A stretch of DNA of 40,939 nt from the NCBI RefSeq assembly GCF_903946935.1, contig NZ_CAJAXH010000087.1, positions 1-40,939 on the forward strand, written 5' to 3'. This DNA comes from an uncultured Thiodictyon sp. Its GTDB lineage: Bacteria; Pseudomonadota; Gammaproteobacteria; Chromatiales; Chromatiaceae. The notes below the pieces were generated by a model. It saw only the letters and a program-made list of their open reading frames with translations, searched no databases and had not been told where the DNA came from. This document shows, one piece after another, positions 7,678 to 14,234 of this stretch (within the stretch, counting starts at the first letter, position 1; every line of letters starts with the position of its first letter). The position numbers were made by a program, and so were the translations under genes.

Positions 7678-8352
7678 TCAGCCGCGGCCCTGGCGCTGCA
7701 ACAGGGTGGAGAATTCCTCCATGAACTCCTCATAGCGGTTGTTGAGCCGCTCCACCTGGTTGGAGAACCGGTTGTAGGCGATGACCGCCGGGATGGCGGC
7801 GAATAGCCCGATGGCGGTGGCGACCAAGGCCTCGGAGATGCCGGGTGCGACCAGGGCCAGGGTCGCCTGGTCGACGTTACCCAGTGCATGGAAGGCGTGC
7901 ATGATGCCCCAGACGGTGCCGAAGAGCCCCACGTAAGGGCTGGTGGAACCGACCGTGGCGAGGAAGGACAGGTTGGCGTCCAGCCGGTCCATCTCCCGGC
8001 TCAGGGCCACCCGCATGGAGCGCTCGGCGCCTTGCAGGACCGCCATCAGGTCGCTGCCCTCGACCTTGCGCAGCCGCACATAGTCCTTGAAACCGGCGCG
8101 GAAGATCGCGGCCAGGCCCAGGCTGCCCTGATCCTCCGCGCTCAAGTCCTTGTAGAGTGTGCTCAAGTCCCCGCCGGACCAGAAGCGCTCCTCGAATGCG
8201 TTGGCGGCCTTGCGCGCGTTGCCAAGCACCCGCCCGCGGTCCAGGATCAGGGTCCAGGACATGACGGAGGCCAGCACCAAGACCAACAGCACCAGTTGCA
8301 CGACGAAGCTCGCGTGCATGATCAGGTTCAGCAGCGAAAGGTCGGAACTCAT
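7678..8352 (-). CDS. tolQ: TolQ, proton-channel subunit of the Tol motor
   Basis: A 224-residue MotA/TolQ/ExbB-family inner-membrane protein. The ATG at 8352 is chosen because it gives the normal short N-terminus (MSSDLSLLNLIMHAS) and has a purine-rich AGAGAG before it. Three membrane segments are visible: about 10-32 (FVVQLVLLVLVLASVMSWTL), about 130-152 (ATVGSTSPYVGLFGTVWGIM) and about 165-187 (APGISEALVATAIGLFAAIP). The Gly/Thr/Ala-rich second and third helices line the channel in the family. It opens the tol block; the usual preceding gene ybgC is absent and ruvB lies directly upstream. Confidence 0.96.
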   Translation of the reverse strand: MSSDLSLLNLIMHASFVVQLVLLVLVLASVMSWTLILDRGRVLGNARKAANAFEERFWSGGDLSTLYKDLSAEDQGSLGLAAIFRAGFKDYVRLRKVEGSDLMAVLQGAERSMRVALSREMDRLDANLSFLATVGSTSPYVGLFGTVWGIMHAFHALGNVDQATLALVAPGISEALVATAIGLFAAIPAVIAYNRFSNQVERLNNRYEEFMEEFSTLLQRQGRG

Positions 8353-8524
8353 CTGGGTCTCTCTTGGGGGTCTCGGCTTAATAGGGTCTCGCACGGCCAG
8401 GGGCGCGGTGCGGGGTTGGATGGCGCGCGCGGGTAGCCGTCCTGATTGGGGGCGGAGCTTAACCGGAAATGCCCGTGCGTGCGCGGAAGAAGATGGTTGG
8501 ACCGGGTTAGCGGCCGATCGACGT

Positions 8525-9595
8525 TCAGTCGCGCGCGTCTGCAAACAGGTCGCCGATGGCTGGTCCGGCCGGCGGTGGCGTCGACGGGCGCACCGGGACC
8601 GGCAGTCCCAGGTGCAGATAGGCGGCCGGGGTCGCCATGCGCCCGCGCGGCGTGCGCATCAGATAACCCTGTTGGATCAGATAGGGTTCCAGTACGTCCT
8701 CGATGGTACCGCGCTCCTCGCCGATGGCCGCCGCCAGGCTTTCCACCCCCACGGGTCCGCCGTCGAACATCTGCACCACCGCGGCCAGCAGGCGCCGGTC
8801 CATGTGGTCGAAGCCCAGCGCGTCCACCTTGAGCATGGCGAGCGCCTGGTCTGCTACCGTCACGGTGATGCGTCCGTCCGCCCGCACCTGGGCGAAGTCG
8901 CGCACGCGCCGCAACAGCCGGTTGGCGATGCGCGGCGTGCCGCGGGCGCGCCGGGCAATCTCCGCCGCGCCCTCCGGGTCGGTGGGGATGGCCAGGATCT
9001 CGGCGGAGCGCCGCACGATGGTGGACAGGTCGGCCGCCGAATAATACTCCAGCCGCTGGACGATCCCGAAGCGGTCGCGCAAGGGCGAGGTCAGCAGTCC
9101 CGCCCGGGTGGTGGCGCCCACCAGGGTGAAGGGCGGCAGGTCGAGCTTGATGGAGCGGGCGGCCGGTCCCTCGCCGATCATGATGTCGAGTTGGAAGTCC
9201 TCCAGGGCCGGGTACAGGACCTCCTCGACCACCGGGCTCAGGCGGTGGATCTCGTCGACGAACAGCACATCCCCCGGTTCCAGGTTGGTGAGCAGCGCGG
9301 CCAGGTCGCCGGGCTTTTCCAGCACCGGCCCCGAGGTCTGGCGCAGGTTGACCTGCATCTCGTAGGCGATGATGTGGGCGAGCGTGGTCTTGCCGAGCCC
9401 CGGGGGGCCGAAGATCAGCACATGGTCCAGGGCCTCCTGGCGGGCGCGGGCGGCGCCGATGAAGATCTCCATCTGCTCGCTGACCGCCGGCTGACCGACA
9501 TAATCCGCGAGCCGGCGGGGGCGGATCGCCCGGTCGATGGCGCTGTCGTCGCTTGCGGCCAGGGGGCTGATGACTCGGTCTGGGTCGGTCTGCAT
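8525..9595 (-). CDS. ruvB: RuvB, Holliday junction branch-migration ATPase
   Basis: A 356-residue AAA+ hexameric motor that, with RuvA, drives branch migration of Holliday junctions. Starting at the ATG at 9595 it shows Walker A GPPGLGKT (residues 63-70), Walker B with DEIH (114-117), sensor-1 GATTRAG, the arginine-finger region LRDRFG, and the C-terminal winged helix ([20 protein letters not shown]). The extension upstream of 9595 in the same frame is unlike RuvB N-termini. ruvA and ruvC are not in the adjacent 5' sequence, which is unusual because ruvCAB normally cluster; here ruvB stands next to a repeat-filled gap. Confidence 0.97.
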   Translation of the reverse strand: MQTDPDRVISPLAASDDSAIDRAIRPRRLADYVGQPAVSEQMEIFIGAARARQEALDHVLIFGPPGLGKTTLAHIIAYEMQVNLRQTSGPVLEKPGDLAALLTNLEPGDVLFVDEIHRLSPVVEEVLYPALEDFQLDIMIGEGPAARSIKLDLPPFTLVGATTRAGLLTSPLRDRFGIVQRLEYYSAADLSTIVRRSAEILAIPTDPEGAAEIARRARGTPRIANRLLRRVRDFAQVRADGRITVTVADQALAMLKVDALGFDHMDRRLLAAVVQMFDGGPVGVESLAAAIGEERGTIEDVLEPYLIQQGYLMRTPRGRMATPAAYLHLGLPVPVRPSTPPPAGPAIGDLFADARD

Positions 9596-9726
9596 GGGGC
9601 GTTGGGGGGTCCGTGGGGGAGGGCCGTTAAGATATTCGTCCGCAAATGAACGCAAATGAACGCAAATATCAATTGGTATGCGCGCCTGACACCTCGCCAC
9701 TCGTGACACCGCTACGAGATTGCGCG

Positions 9727-9776
9727 CGTGACACCGCTAAGCGGTGTCACGCATGTGTCAGGCGCTCCGCGCCGCG
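9727..9776. repeat. TGACACCGCT palindrome, copy 1
   Basis: A near-perfect palindrome at 9727-9751 (arms CGTGACACCGCT and AGCGGTGTCACG, centre A) continues into GCATGTGTCAGGCGCTCCGC. The whole block recurs in the opposite orientation at 29893-29946, upstream of hsdR. A further half-arm, GTGACACCGCT, lies at about 9704-9714. Confidence 0.75.
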
Positions 9777-9785
9777 ACTGCTCGC

Positions 9786-9920
9786 TCAGTCTGAGGTTTT
9801 CTGGTTGTCTTCGTTAGGCTTTTCGGACGGTTGCCGCGAACTGCCGAACTGATAGAACACCAACCAGATCGCCAGGCCGATGAAGGCAAAAAACTCGATT
9901 TTTTCAGCATCGATGGTCAT
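9786..9920 (-). CDS. Small single-pass membrane protein (44 residues)
   Basis: The frame from the ATG at 9920 to the TGA at 9786-9788 encodes MTIDAEKIEFFAFIGLAIWL followed by VFYQFGSSRQPSEKPNEDNQ and KTSD. A GGAG ribosome-binding site precedes the ATG by about eight bases. The layout is that of a genuine small membrane protein: short acidic N-terminus, one hydrophobic helix (about 9-24, rich in Phe, Ile, Leu and Trp) and a hydrophilic Pro/Lys/Asn tail. I do not recognise a family. It sits alone between ruvB and glcD, flanked by two palindromic repeats. Confidence 0.6.
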   Translation of the reverse strand: MTIDAEKIEFFAFIGLAIWLVFYQFGSSRQPSEKPNEDNQKTSD

Positions 9921-9958
9921 GATTCGATCTCCGTGGGTAGTAGGGCGATCCGGAATCT

Positions 9959-10118
9959 CTCACGCCAAGGCGCCAAGCTCGCCAAGTTCTTGAGTGTGAG
10001 CGCAAGATCAGGCATACCGGCAACCGCGTCAGTGCGTCAGTGCGTCAGTGCGTCAATCCGGGTTCCCGGTATCGACTTATCGACTGTTTTCTTGGCGAGC
10101 TTGGCGCCTTGGCGTGAG
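9959..10118. repeat. Palindromic repeat element, copy 2 (downstream of glcD)
   Basis: Perfect inverted arms of 28 bases (9959-9986 and 10091-10118), beginning CTCACGCCAAGGCGCCAAGC, are the same sequence as copy 1. The core differs and contains four tandem copies of an 8-base unit GCGTCAGT (10026-10057, last copy imperfect). It lies about 40 bases past the glcD stop, where the hairpin could end or stabilise that transcript. Confidence 0.88.
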
Positions 10119-10159
10119 TAATTTCCTGATTTAGATTGAGTTGCATGCCCGTATTCTGG

Positions 10160-11653
10160 TCACTGGCGGTGGTGCGCCTCAGGTCCTCGCTCTGGCAACT
10201 GCCGATACTCGGAGCAGTGCCGCGGGGTTGGTATCCCCTTGCCTGGGTTCAGCAACTCCAGCGGGTCGAAGGCGCGCTTCACGGCGCGGAACGCCGCGAG
10301 CTCCGCCGGGCTGAACTGGATGCACATCTGGTTGATCTTCTCGATCCCCACCCCGTGCTCGCCGGTGATGGTGCCGCCCACCGCGACGCACAGCTCCAGT
10401 ATCTGCCCGCCCAGGGCCTCGGCGCGCCCCAGCTCGCCGGGTTTGTTCGCATCGAAGAGGATCAGCGGGTGCAGGTTCCCGTCTCCCGCGTGGAAGACAT
10501 TGGCCACCGGCAGGCCATACTCCGCCGCCAACTCGGCGGTGCGGCGCAGCACCTGCGGCAGGTGACGGCGCGGGATGGTGCCGTCCATACAGTAATAGTC
10601 CGGTGAGATGCGCCCCACGGCCGGAAAGGCGGATTTGCGCCCCTTCCAGAAGCGCAAGCGCTCCGCGTCGTCCTGGGAGACCTGCACTGTGGTGGCGCCG
10701 CTCGCGAGCAGCAGGGCGCGCACGCGCTGGGCCAATTCAGCCACCTCGTCCAGGGTGCCGTCGATCTCGCAGATCAGGATGGCCGCCGCCTCGGTCGGGT
10801 AACCGGCGTGGGCGAAGGCCTCCGCCGCCTGGATCGCCGGCCCGTCCATCATCTCCAGTCCGGCCGGGATGATGCCGGCGGCGATGATGTCGCCCACCGC
10901 CTGGCCGGCGCGCTCCACGTCGTCATAGGCGGCGAGCAGGGCCTGGGCGCGCTCCGGCACCGGCAGCAGCTTGACCGTCACCTCCACCGTCACCCCGAGC
11001 ATCCCCTCCGAGCCGATGATGAGCGCCAGCAGGTCATAGCCGGGCGAGTCCGGGGCCGCGGCGCCGATCTCGACCAGTTCCCCATCCATCGTCACCAGTG
11101 TGACCGCCAGTACGTTGTGTACCGTCAGCCCGTATTTGAGACAGTGTACCCCACCCGAGTTCTCCGCCACGTTACCGCCGATGGTGCAGGCGATCTGGCT
11201 CGAGGGGTCCGGGGCATAGTAGAGCCCGTGGGCCGCCGCCGCCTCAGTGATCGCGAGGTTGCGCACCCCGGGTTCCACCCGCGCCGTGCGTGCGACCGGA
11301 TCCAGTGCCAGGATGCGGGTGAAGCGCGCCAGACTGAGCAGGACCCCATCGCCCACCGGCAGGGCACCCCCCGACAGCCCGGTACCCGCGCCGCGTGCCA
11401 CCACCGGCACCGCGCGTGCGTGACACAGGCGCAGGACCTGCTGCACCTCCGCAACCGTCCGCGGCAGGACCACCAGCAGCGGGAGTTGGCGGTAGACCGA
11501 CAGCCCGTCGCACTCATAGGGTCGCACCTGTTCCTGCTGCTCCAGCACCGCGTCGGCCGGGAGGAAGGCGCGCAACGCCCGGACCAGGTCCGCGCGGGTG
11601 GCGGCCAGCCGGGGGTCGTTGAAGTCCGTCTGGGACGGCTGGGGCAGGCTCAT
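10160..11653 (-). CDS. glcD: GlcD-type FAD-linked oxidase (glycolate or D-lactate dehydrogenase subunit)
   Basis: A 497-residue flavoprotein, nearly the length of E. coli GlcD (499). The ATG at 11653 begins MSLPQPSQTDF, matching the usual N-terminus length. The FAD-binding PCMH-type domain (about 50-230) shows VVARGAGTGLSGGALPVGDG, YYAPDPSSQIACTIGGNVAE and NSGGVHCLKYG. The C-terminal FAD-oxidase domain contains NVFHAGDGNLHPLILFD and GGTITGEHGVGIEKI. It oxidises 2-hydroxyacids such as glycolate to glyoxylate. The partner genes glcE and glcF are not adjacent, so either they lie elsewhere or the protein acts alone like some D-lactate dehydrogenases. Confidence 0.9.
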   Translation of the reverse strand: MSLPQPSQTDFNDPRLAATRADLVRALRAFLPADAVLEQQEQVRPYECDGLSVYRQLPLLVVLPRTVAEVQQVLRLCHARAVPVVARGAGTGLSGGALPVGDGVLLSLARFTRILALDPVARTARVEPGVRNLAITEAAAAHGLYYAPDPSSQIACTIGGNVAENSGGVHCLKYGLTVHNVLAVTLVTMDGELVEIGAAAPDSPGYDLLALIIGSEGMLGVTVEVTVKLLPVPERAQALLAAYDDVERAGQAVGDIIAAGIIPAGLEMMDGPAIQAAEAFAHAGYPTEAAAILICEIDGTLDEVAELAQRVRALLLASGATTVQVSQDDAERLRFWKGRKSAFPAVGRISPDYYCMDGTIPRRHLPQVLRRTAELAAEYGLPVANVFHAGDGNLHPLILFDANKPGELGRAEALGGQILELCVAVGGTITGEHGVGIEKINQMCIQFSPAELAAFRAVKRAFDPLELLNPGKGIPTPRHCSEYRQLPERGPEAHHRQ

Positions 11654-11739
11654 GGCTGGGGCACTCTGGCGCGGCGGCTTGGGCAAGGTTGTAAGATGCG
11701 GCATCTGCGCAGCCGCATCAACCGAAGGAACTCTCCACC

Positions 11740-12309
11740 ATGTCCGACGACGAATTTCATGTCCACGGTCCCCACGAGCATCTGGCCCACGAGCCGGGGC
11801 ATCGGGCGCACCCGCTCGCCCAGTATGTCGCCATCTTCACCGCCCTGCTTTCGACCCTGGGGGCCGTCGTCAGCTATCAGAGCGCTTACACGTTGAGCGA
11901 GGCAATGCTGCAGAAAAACGATGCCGTGCTCAAGCGCACCCAGGCCGCCGACCTGTGGAATTTCTACCAGGCCAAGAGCGTGAAGGCCCACCTGATGGAG
12001 ATGGCCACCGAGCTGGCGCCGCCCGAGCGGCAGGCCAGCTATCGAGCGGAGGCGCAGCGCTACAACCGTGAAAAGGATGAGCTCAAGGCCAAGGCAGATG
12101 CCTTTGAGAAGGAGTCGGAGAAGGTCAACTGGGAGAGTGCCGCGTCGCTCGCCCCACACCACCGCCAGGCACAGGCCATGACTCTGATCCAGATCGCCAT
12201 CTCGGTGGCGTCCGTGACCGCGCTGACTCAGCGCCGCTGGCTGTTCATCGTCGCCGGCATCGCCGCGGCCGGGGGCGTCGGGCTCTGGGTTTGGTCACTG
12301 TTCGGCTGA
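11740..12309 (+). CDS. DUF4337-family membrane protein
   Basis: A 189-residue protein with an AAGGA ribosome-binding site before the ATG. A His-rich soluble start (MSDDEFHVHGPHEHLAHEPG) is followed by membrane helix 1 (about 27-46, LAQYVAIFTALLSTLGAVVS). A charged helical middle (about 60-130, WNFYQAKSVKAHLMEMATEL and RYNREKDELKAKADAFEKES) leads to two closing helices (about 147-165 and 168-187). This matches the DUF4337 layout as I know it; the function of that family is unknown. It faces away from glcD and may share a divergent promoter in the 86-base gap. Confidence 0.8.
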   Translation: MSDDEFHVHGPHEHLAHEPGHRAHPLAQYVAIFTALLSTLGAVVSYQSAYTLSEAMLQKNDAVLKRTQAADLWNFYQAKSVKAHLMEMATELAPPERQASYRAEAQRYNREKDELKAKADAFEKESEKVNWESAASLAPHHRQAQAMTLIQIAISVASVTALTQRRWLFIVAGIAAAGGVGLWVWSLFG

Positions 12310-12334
12310 TCAATCATCGCAGAACGCCTATTTG

Positions 12335-12462
12335 TCACGCCAAGACGCCAAGCCGCCAAGGTTATGCAGTGCGTTATCGGCGTCGGGCGATTCACTCAGC
12401 GGCTGGTCGCCGAGCGCGGGGATCTGCGTTTTTTTTCTTGGCGTCTTGGCGTCTTGGCGTGA
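12335..12462. repeat. Palindromic repeat element, copy 3 (between DUF4337 gene and queA)
   Basis: Arms at 12335-12360 and 12437-12462 are inverted copies with one mismatch; the arm begins TCACGCCAAGACGCCAAGCC. The core (GTTATGCAGTGCGTTATCGG) is related to that of copy 1 and to the reverse complement of copy 4. It fills the gap between two converging genes and could act as a bidirectional terminator. Confidence 0.85.
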
Positions 12463-12481
12463 GCACTTCTCTCTTCCAGGT

Positions 12482-13510
12482 TCAGCCGTCGCGCTGGCCG
12501 AGGAACATGGCGTCCCCATAGCTGAAAAACCGGTAGTGCTGGGCGATGGCGTGGCGATAGGCCGCGCGGATGCGCTCGACCCCGCAGAAGGCGCTGACCA
12601 GCATCAACAGGGTGGACTCCGGCAGGTGGAAGTTGGTGATCATGGCGTCCACTACCCGGAAGCGGTAGCCGGGGCGGATGAAGATCCGGCTGTCGCCCCG
12701 AAAGGGCTGGATTTCACCGTCTGCGGCGGCGCTCTCCAGGCTGCGCACGCTGGTGGTGCCGACGGCGATGACCCGCCCGCCGGCCGCCCGGGTGGCCGCG
12801 ATGCGGGCGCAGGTGTCCTCGCTCACCTCCAACCATTCAGCGTGCATCCGGTGCTGGTCCAGGTCCTCCACCCGCACCGGCTGGAAGGTGCCGGCCCCCA
12901 CATGCAGCGTGACCTCGGTGCGCGCCACCCCCAGCGCGGCCAGCCGCTCCAGCAGCGCCTGATCGAAATGCAGCCCCGCGGTGGGGGCGGCCACCGCCCC
13001 CACCCGAGTCCCGAAGACGGTCTGGTAGCGCTCCGCATCCGCGTCGTCGTCCGGCCGCTCAATGTAGGGCGGCAGGGGGAGATGGCCTTGCGCCTCCATG
13101 AGTTCGGGGAAGGGGCGGTCCAGTGCGCGCAGCCGGAACAGGTCGCCGTCGCGTCCCAGCATCTCCAGTCGCTCCCCGCCGGCCAGCTGGATCAGCCGTC
13201 CGGGTTTGAGCGCCTTGGCGGCGCGCGTCTGCGCCAGCGCCTCGTTCGCTCCCAGCAGGCGCTCGATCAGCACCTCGACCGCGCCGCCCGTGTCCTTGTG
13301 GCCGAACAGCCGGGCGCGCATCACCCTGGTGTTGTTGAACACCAGCAGGTCGTCGGGGCGCAGCAGCCCCGGCAGGTCGGTGAACAGCAGATCGCGCGGG
13401 GGCGAGTCGTCCCCGTCCAGGGCCAAGAGTCGCGAGGCCGAGCGCTGCGCGAGCGGGCGCTGCGCGATCAACTCGGGGGGGAGGTCGAAATGGAAGTCGG
13501 AGCGCTTCAA
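12482..13510 (-). CDS. queA: QueA, tRNA preQ1(34) S-adenosylmethionine ribosyltransferase-isomerase
   Basis: A 342-residue protein that transfers the ribosyl part of SAM to preQ1 in tRNA, giving epoxyqueuosine. Family signatures are [20 protein letters not shown] at the start, [17 protein letters not shown], the central [12 protein letters not shown] and [12 protein letters not shown], and the C-terminal [20 protein letters not shown]. The start codon at 13508-13510 is TTG, overlapping the stop of the upstream chimeric toxin gene (TTGA). The position agrees with known QueA N-termini, so TTG is probably real. The rearrangement upstream may have altered its initiation region. Confidence 0.96.
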   Translation of the reverse strand: MKRSDFHFDLPPELIAQRPLAQRSASRLLALDGDDSPPRDLLFTDLPGLLRPDDLLVFNNTRVMRARLFGHKDTGGAVEVLIERLLGANEALAQTRAAKALKPGRLIQLAGGERLEMLGRDGDLFRLRALDRPFPELMEAQGHLPLPPYIERPDDDADAERYQTVFGTRVGAVAAPTAGLHFDQALLERLAALGVARTEVTLHVGAGTFQPVRVEDLDQHRMHAEWLEVSEDTCARIAATRAAGGRVIAVGTTSVRSLESAAADGEIQPFRGDSRIFIRPGYRFRVVDAMITNFHLPESTLLMLVSAFCGVERIRAAYRHAIAQHYRFFSYGDAMFLGQRDG

Positions 13511-13932
13511 GCGAATCGGTCGGTTGGTGCGGCGAAGCGCGCATCCTCATAGATGGCATCCAGGCCACAGTCGAAACCGATGGCATCGAGGGTGAGCCGT
13601 CCTTCCTCCGGTACCTGTTGCAGCATCCAGCCCTCCGGGTGTCGCCGAAAGACCTCGACCGAGCGGGTGCGCGAGTCGATCAGTACATATTCCTCAAGGG
13701 TCGGCAGTTGCCGGTAACAGGCGAACCTGGCGCCCCGGTCGTAGGCCTCGGTGGACTCGTCTGCGCGGTGGCGGATCAATTCCAGACCTCGGCGCACTTC
13801 GCCGAGTGCGATCGCCGACAGATAGAGGGGCGATCTCGTGGTCTTGGCCTGGGCAAAGAAGCGGCGCACACCTGGATCAGCCTTGGCGGCTTTACGCGCC
13901 TCGCTGATCACATTGGTATCAAGCAAATGCAT
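13507..13932 (-). CDS. VapC-type PIN toxin N-terminus fused to a Uma2-family C-terminus
   Basis: A 141-residue chimera. Residues 1-58 are a PIN-domain start ([20 protein letters not shown], with D5, and [13 protein letters not shown], with E45) as in FitB/VapC ribonuclease toxins. From about residue 59 the sequence changes to the C-terminal half of a Uma2-family (DUF820) protein: [40 protein letters not shown] and [13 protein letters not shown]. The PIN half therefore lacks its later acidic residues and the Uma2 half lacks its N-terminal part with the expected nuclease residues. The ATG at 13932 overlaps the antitoxin stop by 14 bases. Toxin activity is doubtful. Confidence 0.75.
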   Translation of the reverse strand: MHLLDTNVISEARKAAKADPGVRRFFAQAKTTRSPLYLSAIALGEVRRGLELIRHRADESTEAYDRGARFACYRQLPTLEEYVLIDSRTRSVEVFRRHPEGWMLQQVPEEGRLTLDAIGFDCGLDAIYEDARFAAPTDRFA

Positions 13933-14155
13933 CGTCGGCCCGTTCATCGGCCTGGACGCGCGCGAAGTCACTGTCCAGTCCGACGTTGGGCATGGACGCC
14001 AGAACCTCAGCGAAGCTGCGCTTGCGCAGCCGCCGCAGAACTTCCTCCAAAATCAGGCGATGCTCCGCCTCGGCGCTGCGTCCGTGGGCGGATGCGCGTT
14101 GCTTGAGTGCGGCGACGAGGTCCGCATCCAGGTTCCGTACGATCAGGTTAGCCAT
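13919..14155 (-). CDS. FitA/VapB-like ribbon-helix-helix antitoxin
   Basis: A 78-residue protein starting MANLIVRNLDADLVAALKQR, a typical FitA-type ribbon-helix-helix DNA-binding start (strand then two helices: ASAHGRSAEAEHRLILEEVL). The C-terminal part (about 48-78, SFAEVLASMPNVGLDSDFAR) would wrap the PIN toxin and neutralise it. The ATG at 14155 fits the family and follows GGAGGC. It overlaps the toxin gene, the normal coupled arrangement, and would repress its own promoter. It appears intact although its toxin is a chimera. Confidence 0.85.
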   Translation of the reverse strand: MANLIVRNLDADLVAALKQRASAHGRSAEAEHRLILEEVLRRLRKRSFAEVLASMPNVGLDSDFARVQADERADDAFA

Positions 14156-14234
14156 GTTCTTGCCTCCACGCTCGACGGCGATGGCAATGCTAGCACGCCC
14201 GCGGCCGATCGGTCGGCGGGCGGCGCGCTCGCCG

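Noticed and set aside
8159-9649. A 496-codon plus-strand frame over ruvB and tolQ
   Set aside because: Fully antisense to clear ruvB and tolQ genes, and low-complexity Gln/Gly/His-rich in translation.
12332-13552. A 406-codon plus-strand frame over queA
   Set aside because: Antisense to queA, starting inside a palindromic repeat. Product is His/Gln/Gly-rich without motifs.
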